NCBI RefSeq assembly: GCF_001439605.1
Contig: NZ_LMBX01000008.1
Coordinates: 62,355-96,525 of the forward strand
DNA from: Cytobacillus praedii
Lineage (GTDB): Bacteria; Bacillota; Bacilli; Bacillales; Cytobacillaceae
Reading direction: 5' to 3'
Length of the DNA stretch: 34,171 bases
Numbering within the stretch: position 1 is the stretch's first letter; every line of letters begins with the position of its first letter. Positions 14,011 through 22,860 of the stretch are shown here, in pieces. A program made the position numbers and the translations under genes. The notes beneath the pieces are model-generated. The model saw only the letters and a list, made by a program, of their open reading frames with translations, ran no database searches and had not been told where the DNA came from.

Positions 14011-16359
14011 ATGGAAAATAATATCCAAAAGATTATAGAAAAGCTCCTGTACTACATGAAGGATGAGGCATATAAGCCGCTAACTGTACAGGAAATGGAA
14101 TCCGCATTTGGAATTGAGGATTCTTCCGATTTTAAAGATTTTGTAAAAGCGCTGGTGATGATGGAGGAAAAAGGCCTTGTCGTACGGACAAGAAGCAATC
14201 GGTACGGCCTTCCAGAAAAGATGAATCTCATCCGCGGAAAGCTGACTGGGCATGCGAAAGGCTTTGCCTTTGTTATTCCAGATGAACCTGGGATGGATGA
14301 TATTTTTATCCCGCCAAATGAAACAAATAATGCGATGCATGGAGATATCGTTCTTGCACGTGTTAGTTCAGAAACGTCTGGCCAAAGAAGAGAGGGTACT
14401 GTTGTACGTGTTCTCGAGCGTGGAATCACGCAAATTGTCGGGACGTATACGGAAAGTAAAAATTTTGGTTTCGTGCTTCCTGATGATAAGAAGTTTACAA
14501 GCGATATCTTCATCCCGAAAGCGGCATCATTAGGTGCAGTAGAAGGTCATAAAGTTGTCGTGAAGCTGACAACTTATCCGGAAGGACGAAAGAGTGCAGA
14601 AGGAGAAGTCGTACAAATCCTTGGTCATAAAAATGATCCAGGTGTTGATATTCTTTCTGTTATCCATAAGCATAGTTTGCCAATGGAGTTTCCGGATGAG
14701 GTGCTTGAGCAGGCAACCAATACGCCTGAAACAATTGATCCAAGTGAATTGGCAAATCGGCGGGATTTAAGAAATCAAACAATCGTCACGATCGATGGAG
14801 CAGATGCGAAGGATTTGGATGATGCGGTTACTGTTACGAAGCTTGAAAATGGAAACTACAAGCTTGGTGTACATATCGCAGATGTTACCCACTATGTTCG
14901 TGAAGATTCGCCGATTGACCGTGAAGCAGCAGATCGCGCAACAAGTATTTATTTAGTTGATCGCGTCATTCCAATGATTCCTCATCGTTTATCAAATGGG
15001 ATATGCTCATTGAATCCAAAAGTAGATCGGCTGACATTATCATGTGAGATGGAAATTGCTCCCGGTGGAGAGGTTGTTTCACATGAAATTTTCCAAAGTG
15101 TGATTAAAACAACGGAGCGAATGACTTATTCGGATGTGAATAAAATTCTCGAGGACCAAGATGAGGAGCTCATGAAGCGGTATGAGCCGCTTGTCCCGAT
15201 GTTTCAGCTTATGGAAGAGCTCGCACAAATTCTACGAAGCAAGCGAATGAAGCGTGGAGCCATTGACTTTGATTTTAAAGAGGCAAAAGTGATTGTCGAT
15301 GAAGAAGGCAAGCCGAATGATGTGGTTATTCGCGAACGTTCTGTTGCTGAACGGTTAATCGAAGAATTCATGCTAGCAGCCAATGAAACAGTGGCTGAGC
15401 ATTTTCACTGGATGGAGGTACCATTTATCTATCGAATCCACGAGGATCCGAAGGAAGATAAGCTCAGAAGGTTCTTTGAATTTATCATCAATTTCGGTTA
15501 TATCGTGAGAGGAACAGCAAATGCTGTTCATCCGCGTGCCTTGCAGGAAATTATTGAGGAAGTACAAGGAAAGCCAGAGGAAATGGTTGTTTCAACGGTC
15601 ATGCTTCGCTCGATGCAACAGGCCAAATACGATCCAGAAAGCTTAGGTCACTTTGGCTTATCAACAGAATTTTATACACATTTCACTTCACCGATTCGCC
15701 GGTACCCAGATTTAATTGTGCATCGATTGATCCGAACGTATTTAATTGAAGGCAAGCTTGATCAAGCTACAAGAGAAAAATGGAATGCACAGCTTCCTGA
15801 TATTGCGGAGCACTCTTCAAACATGGAGCGGAGAGCAGTCGAAGCAGAACGGGAAACGGACGAATTGAAAAAAGCAGAATATATGGAAGATAAAATCGGC
15901 GTGGAATATGACGGGATGATCAGCTCAGTGACAAACTTCGGAATGTTTGTCGAGCTGCCGAATACCATTGAAGGTCTCATCCACGTAAGCTATATGACAG
16001 ATGATTATTATCGTTATGATGAGCGTCATTTAGCAATGATAGGCGAACGTACCGGCAATGTATACCGTATTGGGGATGAAATTACTGTCCGTGTTGTAAA
16101 AGTGAATAAAGAAGAGCGTTCAATCGATTTTGAAATTGTCGGCATGAAAGGGACGCGCAGACCGGAAACAAAGGACAAGCCGAAAATATTCCGAACAGGA
16201 AGCAGTGAGCGTAAACCGCGTAAAGGCAAATCTGACCAAAGCGCAGGAAGTCGCAATCGCACAGGTTCTGGGGCTAGTGATGGAAAGAAAAAGCCGAAAA
16301 AGAGCAGAGGGTATTATGAAAATGCCCCAAAAGCCAAGCGGAAAAATAAGAAACGCTAG
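14011..16359 (+). CDS. rnr: Ribonuclease R
   Basis: Processive 3'-5' exoribonuclease that degrades structured RNA and, together with SmpB-tmRNA, the faulty mRNA on rescued ribosomes. 782 residues: an N-terminal winged helix, cold-shock domains ([20 protein letters not shown] and [19 protein letters not shown]), the RNB catalytic domain from about 250 with the Mg-binding [12 protein letters not shown] (about 261-272), an S1 domain at about 629-710 and a Lys/Arg-rich tail (716-782), which in RNase R contacts SmpB-tmRNA. An AAAAGGAGGGG site precedes the ATG. The operon order est-rnr-smpB-ssrA matches its role in trans-translation. Confidence 0.97.
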   Translation: MENNIQKIIEKLLYYMKDEAYKPLTVQEMESAFGIEDSSDFKDFVKALVMMEEKGLVVRTRSNRYGLPEKMNLIRGKLTGHAKGFAFVIPDEPGMDDIFIPPNETNNAMHGDIVLARVSSETSGQRREGTVVRVLERGITQIVGTYTESKNFGFVLPDDKKFTSDIFIPKAASLGAVEGHKVVVKLTTYPEGRKSAEGEVVQILGHKNDPGVDILSVIHKHSLPMEFPDEVLEQATNTPETIDPSELANRRDLRNQTIVTIDGADAKDLDDAVTVTKLENGNYKLGVHIADVTHYVREDSPIDREAADRATSIYLVDRVIPMIPHRLSNGICSLNPKVDRLTLSCEMEIAPGGEVVSHEIFQSVIKTTERMTYSDVNKILEDQDEELMKRYEPLVPMFQLMEELAQILRSKRMKRGAIDFDFKEAKVIVDEEGKPNDVVIRERSVAERLIEEFMLAANETVAEHFHWMEVPFIYRIHEDPKEDKLRRFFEFIINFGYIVRGTANAVHPRALQEIIEEVQGKPEEMVVSTVMLRSMQQAKYDPESLGHFGLSTEFYTHFTSPIRRYPDLIVHRLIRTYLIEGKLDQATREKWNAQLPDIAEHSSNMERRAVEAERETDELKKAEYMEDKIGVEYDGMISSVTNFGMFVELPNTIEGLIHVSYMTDDYYRYDERHLAMIGERTGNVYRIGDEITVRVVKVNKEERSIDFEIVGMKGTRRPETKDKPKIFRTGSSERKPRKGKSDQSAGSRNRTGSGASDGKKKPKKSRGYYENAPKAKRKNKKR

Positions 16360-16569
16360 TCCGCGGTACTTGAGGACTGGCCTATGGCTGTGAGTATAGA
16401 AATAAAGGGGCACAAGGTGATATAAGAGAGGTTTCCATGTGCCCGTGAAGCGTGAATAAAGGTAATTCAATGCCGCAAGAGGGGCTGTGATTTGCCTGTA
16501 AAGAGAGAAAATATATGAGGTATGGACCTTTGTCAAAAAGGTCCTCTCCTAGCTTGCAAATGCTCTTCA
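16360..16569 (+). other. Non-coding gap between rnr and the smpB promoter
   Basis: No gene seen. It holds several inverted repeats without T-runs: GGGCAC near 16409 against GTGCCC near 16438, and GGACCTTT/AAAGGTCC near 16523. No clear terminator of rnr was found. Confidence 0.4.
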
Positions 16570-16598
16570 TTGAGTGCCCTCTATTTTTTTGGTACAAT
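16570..16598 (+). promoter_or_regulatory. Sigma-A promoter of smpB
   Basis: TTGAGT (16570-16575), a 17-bp spacer and TACAAT (16593-16598). The leader to the start codon is about 65 bases and contains two CTGACAG copies and a CCCCC run (16625-16629) that could pair with the GGGGG of the ribosome binding site (16658-16662). Confidence 0.75.
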
Positions 16599-16669
16599 AT
16601 AAAAAACTTTATTCTATCTGACAGCCCCCATAAGTACTGACAGAATAGAAGAAGTAAGGGGGAATGGCA

Positions 16670-17137
16670 ATGCCAAAGGGCGCAGGTAAAATGATCGCGC
16701 AAAATAAAAAAGCTTATCATGACTTTTCGATTGAAGAGACATACGAAGCTGGGATTGTCCTGCAGGGAACAGAGATTAAATCGATCAGACAAGGGAAGGT
16801 TAATTTGAAAGATTCCTATGCAAGGATTGAAAAGGGAGAAGTCTTTTTAATTGGAATGCACGTTAGCCCATATGAACAGGGCAACCGTTATAACCATGAT
16901 CCGCTTCGAGAAAGAAAGCTGCTTCTGCATAATAAAGAAATTAGTAAACTGATTGGAGAAACGAAAGAAATCGGTTACTCACTTGTCCCATTAAAGCTTT
17001 ATTTGAAAAATGGATACGCCAAGGTTTTAATTGGTCTCGCGAAAGGGAAAAAGAAATACGACAAGCGTGAAGACTTGAAAAAGAAAGAAGCAAAACGAGA
17101 AGTTGAACGAGCTTTCAGGGATAGGCAGAAAATGTAA
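16670..17137 (+). CDS. smpB: SsrA-binding protein SmpB
   Basis: Binds tmRNA and delivers it to stalled ribosomes, filling the place of the missing codon-anticodon pair. 155 residues with the OB-fold motifs [46 protein letters not shown] and the basic C-terminal tail [18 protein letters not shown] that enters the mRNA channel. Start ATG 16670 is preferred over ATG 16664: the AAGGGGGA site lies 7 bases before 16670 but abuts 16664, and MPKG is the family N-terminus. Its own promoter lies at 16570; ssrA follows. Confidence 0.97.
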   Translation: MPKGAGKMIAQNKKAYHDFSIEETYEAGIVLQGTEIKSIRQGKVNLKDSYARIEKGEVFLIGMHVSPYEQGNRYNHDPLRERKLLLHNKEISKLIGETKEIGYSLVPLKLYLKNGYAKVLIGLAKGKKKYDKREDLKKKEAKREVERAFRDRQKM

Positions 17138-17153
17138 TTACAAAAACTTACAA

Positions 17154-17181
17154 TTGAATTTGTGGCTATCTATGCTATAAT
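17154..17181 (+). promoter_or_regulatory. Promoter of ssrA
   Basis: TTGAAT (17154-17159), 16-bp spacer, TATAAT (17176-17181). Transcription would start near 17188, leaving about 100 bases of 5' leader to be removed before the mature tmRNA end. A second TATAAT directly before the mature 5' end (17281-17286) is too close to be its -10. Confidence 0.7.
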
Positions 17182-17286
17182 AATAAATGTCACAGCAAGT
17201 GGCAGTAACAATCTTTAGCTCAGCTACTTGAGCATTCCGGATGTCGTCAGCGTGCAGAATGAGATTCGGCGCAGACCTATTATAAT

Positions 17287-17647
17287 GGGGACGCTACGGA
17301 TTCGACAGGGATAGTTCGAGCTTAGGTTGCGAGTCGAGGGGATCGGCCTCGTTAAAACGTCAAAGCCTATAACTGGCAAACAACAAAACAACTTCGCTTT
17401 TGCTGCTTAATTAGCGCATAGCGGTTCGTCCCTCCATTGCCCATGTGGTAGGGTAACGGACTCACTCTAAGTGGGCTACGCCGGATTCCACCGTCTGAGG
17501 AAGAAGGAAGAGAACAACCAGACTAGCTGACTGGACGCCTGTCGATAGGCAGAAGGGTTCAGCGAAATACGAATATGTCGACTACACTCGTAGAAGCTTA
17601 AGTGCCGATGTTTCTGGACGAGGGTTCGACTCCCTCCGTCTCCACCA
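17287..17647 (+). ncRNA. ssrA: Transfer-messenger RNA (tmRNA, SsrA)
   Basis: Rescues stalled ribosomes and tags the unfinished protein for ClpXP. The 5' end GGGGACGCTACGGATTCGACAGGG and 3' end GAGGGTTCGACTCCCTCCGTCTCCACCA form the Ala-tRNA-like part with encoded CCA. The tag reading frame runs from GGC 17375 to TAA 17408-17410 and encodes (A)GKQQNNFAFAA. About 361 bases, as in other Bacillaceae. It ends in a terminator whose stem includes the CCACCA end. Confidence 0.97.
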
Positions 17648-17669
17648 AATACATATTTGGTGGTTTTTT
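17642..17669 (+). terminator. ssrA terminator
   Basis: CCACCAAATA/TATTTGGTGG followed by six T residues. The left arm begins inside the mature tmRNA 3' end, so the CCA end is paired until processing. Confidence 0.85.
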
Positions 17670-17687
17670 ATTTTCTGCTGTGACCTA

Positions 17688-17744
17688 AAGCATAAAATTT
17701 CCGATTGGAAACTTTATGCATTTTTTTTAGGAAATTTTATGCTT
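17688..17744 (+). repeat. Three-part inverted/direct repeat able to form alternative hairpins
   Basis: Segment A AAGCATAAAATTTCC (17688-17702) pairs perfectly with C GGAAATTTTATGCTT (17730-17744). A also pairs, with one mismatch, with B GGAAACTTTATGC (17707-17719), which is followed by eight T residues (17721-17728). A:B looks like a terminator and A:C like its competitor. Confidence 0.6.
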
Positions 17745-17922
17745 GATTATCATAAAAGAAAGAAAAGCCTAATCGGTTTTTCTATACCTTAGTAATGCCA
17801 CGATTAATATATATAAACCTAAAATTCGATTATACAAGTGCAATAATATTTACATCATCTGTAGAAAGACCAATATGCGAATGGCATTGATAGTCTGGCA
17901 ACACTTCCGCTATTTAATTTAT

Positions 17923-17989
17923 TTAGTTTTGTGATTGACAAACAAAATAAAAGAGAAAATAATTTATTTTGTTGATAAGAAAACAAACT
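17923..17989 (+). promoter_or_regulatory. Promoter and probable operators of the MarR-ABC exporter operon
   Basis: TTGACA (17935-17940), 17-bp spacer, AATAAT (17958-17963). Two similar imperfect palindromes flank it: one with TTTGT-gattg-ACAAA centred on the -35, one with TTTGTT-gataagaa-AACAAA type arms downstream of the -10 (17967-17989); both end in similar AAATAA-type sequence. This fits autoregulation by the MarR protein. Confidence 0.6.
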
Positions 17990-18017
17990 AAATAAATATA
18001 ATTCAGGAGGTACTGAT

Positions 18018-18614
18018 ATGAAAAAAGATGAAATTCTTGATAAACTGTTGGAAATTACACACCAACCATTTCTCATTTTTGCAAATGAAGTAGAAGAAAA
18101 AACAGATAATGCTTTCGAAACGTTGAAGTTATTGTTAGAGAAAGAAAATGTGACAGCTGGTCATATTTCTGAAGCACTTGATATTAAACCGTCAAGCGTG
18201 ACACAAATTATCAAAAAACTTGAAGAAGCTGGCACTGCAAAACGTGAAAAGTCCGAGCAAGATTCACGTGTAACAATTGTAAAAATTACGGATAAAGGCC
18301 GTGAAAGCTTAGATGAGCACGGTTCAATTTCAACTACGCTAAAAGATGTGCTTTTCCAAGGTTTTGCAGAAGATGAGCTTGAAGTGTTGGATAAATATCT
18401 TGAACGTATGGTTTCAAACATTTCAAGTGAAGATTTTCAAGAGAAGCTTAACGAAGTCTTTAGTAATGATAAACGCTGGGAACGTTTTGGAAAAATGAGT
18501 GCACACTTCGGTCGTGCACGTGAACAAATGTTGGAACGCAGTGGATTTGGTGGCTTCGGTGGTCGTGGATTCATTGGCGGCGGATTTGAAGGCTGGAAGA
18601 AAGGACGTAAATAA
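18018..18614 (+). CDS. MarR-family transcriptional regulator with Gly-rich tail
   Basis: A winged-helix repressor candidate for the exporter directly downstream. In 198 residues, helices 1-2 are followed by the HTH (TAGHISEALDIKPSSVTQIIKKLEEAG, about 46-72) and the wing (REKSEQDSRVTIVKITDKGR), the MarR signature. Residues 176-193 are a Gly/Phe-rich tail (GFGGFGGRGFIGGGFEG) uncommon in the family. An AGGAGG site precedes the ATG. The transporter starts 2 bases after its stop. By analogy with other MarR-exporter pairs it should release DNA on binding a toxic compound; ligand unknown. Arg is mostly CGT here, unlike nearby backbone genes. Confidence 0.88.
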   Translation: MKKDEILDKLLEITHQPFLIFANEVEEKTDNAFETLKLLLEKENVTAGHISEALDIKPSSVTQIIKKLEEAGTAKREKSEQDSRVTIVKITDKGRESLDEHGSISTTLKDVLFQGFAEDELEVLDKYLERMVSNISSEDFQEKLNEVFSNDKRWERFGKMSAHFGRAREQMLERSGFGGFGGRGFIGGGFEGWKKGRK

Positions 18615-18616
18615 TA

Positions 18617-20413
18617 ATGGCAATGGGCGGCGGAAGAGGTGCCGATGATTCGGTCCGTAAAGATCAAACAAAATTTTCATTAGGACAATTTATTAAACTA
18701 ATCAAAACAACACAGCCTAAATATCTTTTGTTGGTAATAGGTGTCTTGTTGTTAATGGCTTCATCTGGTGTACAAATATATGTACCAAAATTAGCAGCAT
18801 CACTGGTCAATAACTTTTCAAAAGGAATTGACTATGGGTTATTAGGCAAAGTCGTGTCACTATTTATCGCCTCAGCAATTGTTTCCGCAATTGGTGGGAC
18901 TATATTGGGGATTTTTGGAGAAAATGTTATTCAGAACTTACGTAAACACTTATGGGAAAAGTTAACAACTTTGAAAGTGAGCTACTTCGATACTGTCAAA
19001 GCTGGTGAAAGTTCAAGTCGTTTGGTAAACGATACTGCACAAGTCAAACAATTGCTAGCTGTAACATTCCCACAAACATTAGCTAGTATCATTACAGTCA
19101 TCGGTACAGTTTACATGATGTTCAAGATGGACTGGCACATGACTGCAGCTATGGTTGTAGCTGTTCCAATTGTAGTAATCATTATGATGCCGATCATGGC
19201 ATTTGGTACAAAAGTTGGTCATGTCCGTCAAGATGCGATGGCTCAATTTAATGGGATTGCGAGTGAAACATTAAGCGAAATTCGCTTGGTAAAAACCTCA
19301 AATGCGGAAAAGCAAGCACAAGTTCGTGCAAATAAAGAAGTCAACAAACTGTTCCGCGTTGGTAAAAAAGAAGCCGTTTTTGATGCAACAATGCAACCAT
19401 TAATGATGATGGTATTTATGAGTATGGTCTTTGGACTTCTTGCTTATGGGATGCACCGTATTGCGATTGGTGAAATGCAAATCGGAATACTAATGAGTTT
19501 CTTGATGTATTTGTTTAACCTGATTGGAGCAATGCCAATAATTGCAACATTATTCTCAGAAATGGCTAAGGCTGCTGGTTCAACTCACCGTGTACAAGAA
19601 TTGCTTGCTGAAGTGCCAGAAGACTTTACAAAAGGCAGTGAAGTTGATTTGGCTGGTAAAACTTTATCAGTGGAACATATGGATTTTGCCTACGAAGATG
19701 CGCCAGATGAACCAATCTTGCAAGGTATATCATTTGAGGCAAAACCAAATGAAATCATTGCCTTTGCAGGGCCTTCTGGTGGTGGGAAATCTACTATCTT
19801 TAGTTTACTTGAACGTTTCTATGAACCGACAAGTGGATCAATCAAATTTGGTGATACAAATGTTGACGATATCAATTTAACAAATTATCGTAGCCAAATC
19901 GGATACGTTTCACAGGATTCAGCGATTATGGCAGGTACAATCCGTGAGAATTTGACTTATGGATTAGAAAGTATGTTTACTGACGAACAACTTTGGAACG
20001 TTTTAGACTTAGCATTTGCACGTAAATTTGTTGAAGAAATGCCTAACAAGCTTGAAACAGAAGTAGGAGAACGTGGGGTGAAAATCTCTGGTGGTCAACG
20101 TCAACGTATTGCCATTGCTCGTGCCTTCTTGCGTAATCCTAAGATTTTAATGCTTGATGAAGCGACCGCAAGTCTTGATAGTGAATCAGAAATGAAAGTG
20201 CAAGATGCCTTAACAAACTTGATGAAAGGTCGTACTACTTTAGTAATCGCTCACCGCTTGGCAACAATTGTTGATAGCGATAAGATTTACTTTATTGAAA
20301 AAGGGCAAGTCACAGGATCAGGTACGCATGATGAATTGGTAAGTATGCATGAAACTTATGCGAAATACGTGGCTGAACAATTTAAGGTAGATACACGGGC
20401 AATATCGATGTAA
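18617..20413 (+). CDS. LmrA-like multidrug ABC exporter (half transporter)
   Basis: Homodimeric type IV ABC exporter of the LmrA/BmrA group. 598 residues: a Gly-rich N-terminus, a transmembrane domain with six helices (about 35-315), then the ATPase with Walker A GPSGGGKST (385-393), Q-loop VSQDSAIMAG, signature SGGQR (491-495), Walker B ILMLDE (510-515) and the H-loop His in IAHRLATI. The segments AFAGPSGGGKSTIFSLLERF and EKGQVTGSGTHDEL are very close to Lactococcus LmrA as I recall it. It should extrude amphiphilic toxic compounds. Codon use (CGT for Arg, TTG for Leu) resembles lactic acid bacteria more than the backbone genes, suggesting transfer. Confidence 0.9.
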   Translation: MAMGGGRGADDSVRKDQTKFSLGQFIKLIKTTQPKYLLLVIGVLLLMASSGVQIYVPKLAASLVNNFSKGIDYGLLGKVVSLFIASAIVSAIGGTILGIFGENVIQNLRKHLWEKLTTLKVSYFDTVKAGESSSRLVNDTAQVKQLLAVTFPQTLASIITVIGTVYMMFKMDWHMTAAMVVAVPIVVIIMMPIMAFGTKVGHVRQDAMAQFNGIASETLSEIRLVKTSNAEKQAQVRANKEVNKLFRVGKKEAVFDATMQPLMMMVFMSMVFGLLAYGMHRIAIGEMQIGILMSFLMYLFNLIGAMPIIATLFSEMAKAAGSTHRVQELLAEVPEDFTKGSEVDLAGKTLSVEHMDFAYEDAPDEPILQGISFEAKPNEIIAFAGPSGGGKSTIFSLLERFYEPTSGSIKFGDTNVDDINLTNYRSQIGYVSQDSAIMAGTIRENLTYGLESMFTDEQLWNVLDLAFARKFVEEMPNKLETEVGERGVKISGGQRQRIAIARAFLRNPKILMLDEATASLDSESEMKVQDALTNLMKGRTTLVIAHRLATIVDSDKIYFIEKGQVTGSGTHDELVSMHETYAKYVAEQFKVDTRAISM

Positions 20414-20502
20414 TGGAGAAACAGAGTCAATGGAACGTTTTCACTGAGGACTTGAAATCTTATTACACAGAAAACAACATTTCAACTGATTCTATAATTT
20501 AA
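20413..20502 (+). CDS. Possible 29-residue ORF overlapping the exporter stop
   Basis: The exporter stop TAA overlaps an ATG (TAATG), opening a 29-codon frame (MEKQSQWNVFTEDLKSYY..., hydrophilic) that ends just before the operon terminator. There is no ribosome binding site of its own, so it would depend on coupling. No family recognised; it may equally be a remnant of a former downstream gene or chance. Confidence 0.25.
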   Translation: MEKQSQWNVFTEDLKSYYTENNISTDSII

Positions 20503-20516
20503 ACACATTTTATCAA

Positions 20517-20559
20517 GAGAACAAGTGTCCCATTTTTTTGTGGGCTCTTGTTCTTTTTT
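20517..20559 (+). terminator. Terminator of the MarR-ABC exporter operon
   Basis: GAACAAG-tgt-CCCA / TGGG-ct-CTTGTTC stem with an AT loop and a T-run. Confidence 0.9.
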
Positions 20560-21048
20560 AGACTTATAAAAGTATTAAGAATTAGAATGTTAGAAGAATT
20601 GTATGCAGAAATAGAAAATAACCATATAAAGAAATTCAGTTAACACCGTTATTATTCAGAACGTTTTTTGATTTTTAAAATGAAGTACCAGAAGAAAAAT
20701 ATAGTAAGGATGAACTTTGAGATTTAGATATCTCTTATACTATTGTATTAATTTAAAGGAAGTAATTTTATGAATTTAACTCTTTTTTCCTTGTGAACCG
20801 ATCTTATCTTTAAAGCGATAAATCACTATATAGTTTTTTTCTTTTGACTGTATTGTTCAATTTAAGGGTCATAATCTGGAAGCGTCAAGGCTTCCAGATA
20901 GGCTAGGGGCTCCCTAATCTAGGAGGTAAAGCCAAGCCCTATGTATAAAAAGTGTGTCTTATACTTGTTGTTCCTAAACAAGGTGCTTGTATATTTATAT
21001 AGGGAGTTAAAGTTCATTCTCAATTTATTGAGTACATTCCGGTCTTAG
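20560..21048. other. Non-coding stretch with a structured GC-rich island
   Basis: No gene recognised. The left part is AT-rich with short broken frames. Around 20876-20945 the sequence becomes GC-rich and can fold: TCTGGAAGC/GCTTCCAGA (20876-20899), then AGGGGCTCC...GGAG...AGCCCT (about 20905-20940), and later CTTGTT/AACAAG (about 20963-20981). This could be a small RNA or the end of a lost mobile element; no known riboswitch class was recognised. Confidence 0.35.
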
Positions 21049-21960
21049 TCAGTAAAGGACTCGCCATAAGTAAAAGGTGGCGTATGATTCCCAGTTCTTC
21101 CAAGGAAACGAGATTTCTTTGATTTCATCTTTCGTAGGCTTTCGGTCCATATTTCGTAACAGTTTTATCGAATTAATAAGACCCACATCATCGATTGGAA
21201 AAGCTGTCTGGAACCTGAGGCAGCGCATTAGAACATAATTGGCTGTCCATGGACCGATTCCTCGTATATTAATTAAGGTTTTTTCAGCATCTTTAAAGTT
21301 CATTTTCATTAATTTTTCCCTCGATAATTCTCCACTTGCCATTAATCTGGCAATTCCGATGATATATTCACTTTTCTTTACCGTCATTTTAATATCTGCT
21401 AGGTCGGCAGGTGTTAACTGTGCAATTCGTTCGTGCGATGGGAACACCCAATACGTTTTCTCATTCCATTTGATGGAATCGCCAAATCCTTCTACAAATT
21501 GCTTCTTTAAGGAGTAAGCGAAGGCTAAGTTAATTTGTTGCCCTAATACTCCCCAACATAAAGCTTCAAATAAATCGGGAATGCCGACAACTCGCAATCC
21601 ATAGAATTTTTGAGCAGGCATTTTAAGTAATGGGTCTGCTTTTGCCATTTCATAAAATGGCGTTAAATCGTTATCAAGATCAAACCATTCGTGAATATAT
21701 TTTACAATCTCTTCCCGTTTCCACTTTTCAATAGGTCTAGAATCGTTCAGGAATTGAACAACCATTTGTTTATTAGTGTTAATGCTTACCTGTACTAAGG
21801 ACCGAATTTCCCCAATGGCTATAACTTTAGTAATGATATCGTTCTCTATTTCATACATGCATTCATTTTTTTCCCTTGTTAGATAGCCTAGGTTAGCATT
21901 CATATCAAAATTTTCAGGCAATGTAATTACAATAACATCATTGACTTCATGCCATGTCAT
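21049..21960 (-). CDS. alkA: DNA-3-methyladenine glycosylase AlkA
   Basis: Base-excision repair enzyme that removes 3-methyladenine and other alkylated bases. 303 residues, the length of B. subtilis AlkA. The C-terminal part shows the HhH-GPD motif: hairpin NIRGIGPWTANYV (231-243) followed by the catalytic Asp in PIDDVG (257/258). WGVLGQQINLAFAYSLKKQF (136-155) is the helix preceding it in the family. A GAGGAG site lies about 9 bases before the ATG. It is divergent from a 2OG-Fe(II) dioxygenase gene; the only Ada-box-like motif in the intergenic region could serve both. Confidence 0.93.
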   Translation of the reverse strand: MTWHEVNDVIVITLPENFDMNANLGYLTREKNECMYEIENDIITKVIAIGEIRSLVQVSINTNKQMVVQFLNDSRPIEKWKREEIVKYIHEWFDLDNDLTPFYEMAKADPLLKMPAQKFYGLRVVGIPDLFEALCWGVLGQQINLAFAYSLKKQFVEGFGDSIKWNEKTYWVFPSHERIAQLTPADLADIKMTVKKSEYIIGIARLMASGELSREKLMKMNFKDAEKTLINIRGIGPWTANYVLMRCLRFQTAFPIDDVGLINSIKLLRNMDRKPTKDEIKEISFPWKNWESYATFYLWRVLY

Positions 21961-22045
21961 TTTTTCATTCTCCTCATTTTTTACGATTTTCTATACTATT
22001 TGTTAAATTTTACTTTATCACATAAAAATCTTTACTAATTTTGTT

Positions 22046-22062
22046 ATCTTGCTATTACATTC
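22046..22062 (+). promoter_or_regulatory. Ada-box-like motif before the 2OG-Fe(II) dioxygenase gene
   Basis: ATCTTGCTATTACATTC; its complement reads GAAT-GTAATA-GCAAGAT, matching the Ada A-box/B-box pattern AAT-N6-GCAA. It contains a TTGCTA -35-like hexamer with TATTTT 17 bp further on (plus strand). Sixteen of 17 bases recur at 23019. Confidence 0.7.
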
Positions 22063-22136
22063 TAAATATCTTATTTTTTTCTATTTATGAGGTTATAGTG
22101 TTAGTTACCAAGAATGCTAAATAGGAGTGGATAAAA

Positions 22137-22850
22137 ATGGTCCAAGACATAAAAACACGTGTCGAAAACTTAAATTGGGATTCAATTCAAAATGAATTAG
22201 ATGAGCAAGGATTTGCACAGCTTCCTGCGATTTTAACAAAAGAGGAATGTGAATTGTTCATCGAATTGTATTGTGAGGAAGAGTCATATAGAACGACAAT
22301 CAATATGACGAGATATCGCTTTGGGAATGGGGAGTATAAATATTTTTCCTATCCATTGCCTGAAATCATCCAAAGTTTAAGAGAGTCCTTTTATCTAGAA
22401 TTGGCTAAAACAGCCAATCGATGGTTGAGTTATTTAAAGAAAACTGAACAGTTCCCAGATCATCTTCAAGATTTTTTGAACACCTGTGAAGAATATGAAC
22501 AAACTAGACCGACACCTTTACTATTAAAGTATGAAACAGGCGGGTTTAATTGTTTGCATCAAGATTTATATGGTTACATATTTTTCCCATTTCAAGTAGT
22601 ATTCGTTTTAAATCAGCGAGATAAGGACTATACGGGTGGAGAATCCCTATTAGTGGAACAAATTCCTCGTGCTCAGAGCAGGGGACATGTCATTACTTTA
22701 GAACAAGGGAGTGCGCTGATCTTTCCTACTAGCCATAGACCTGTTCCAGGTAAAAAAGGATATTACAAAAATACGGTTCGTCACGGAGTATGCACGGTTA
22801 CATCTGGAGAACGATACGGTCTTGGAATCATTTTTCATGATTCTAAATAA
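22137..22850 (+). CDS. 2OG-Fe(II) oxygenase (COG3826-like)
   Basis: Predicted 2-oxoglutarate- and Fe(II)-dependent dioxygenase. In 237 residues the iron triad is visible as His141 and Asp143 (LHQDLYG) and His216 (TVRHGV), with Arg226 (GERYGLG) as 2OG ligand. Family members have been annotated as prolyl hydroxylase-like, substrate unknown. Its place between alkA and adaA, with a copy of the Ada-box-like motif in its promoter, suggests a role in alkylation damage, for example oxidative dealkylation as AlkB does; that is inference. It lacks obvious close similarity to AlkB itself. AGGAGTG precedes the ATG. Confidence 0.8.
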   Translation: MVQDIKTRVENLNWDSIQNELDEQGFAQLPAILTKEECELFIELYCEEESYRTTINMTRYRFGNGEYKYFSYPLPEIIQSLRESFYLELAKTANRWLSYLKKTEQFPDHLQDFLNTCEEYEQTRPTPLLLKYETGGFNCLHQDLYGYIFFPFQVVFVLNQRDKDYTGGESLLVEQIPRAQSRGHVITLEQGSALIFPTSHRPVPGKKGYYKNTVRHGVCTVTSGERYGLGIIFHDSK

Positions 22851-22860
22851 AGTGAAACTT

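Noticed and set aside
17281..17286. TATAAT directly before the mature tmRNA as its promoter
   Set aside because: A -10 here would start transcription inside the mature RNA; TTGAAT-16-TATAAT at 17154-17181 is better placed.
17616..17647. tmRNA 3' end as an att site of a genomic island
   Set aside because: No second copy of the tmRNA 3' end and no integrase were found to the right; the island idea rests only on position and codon use.
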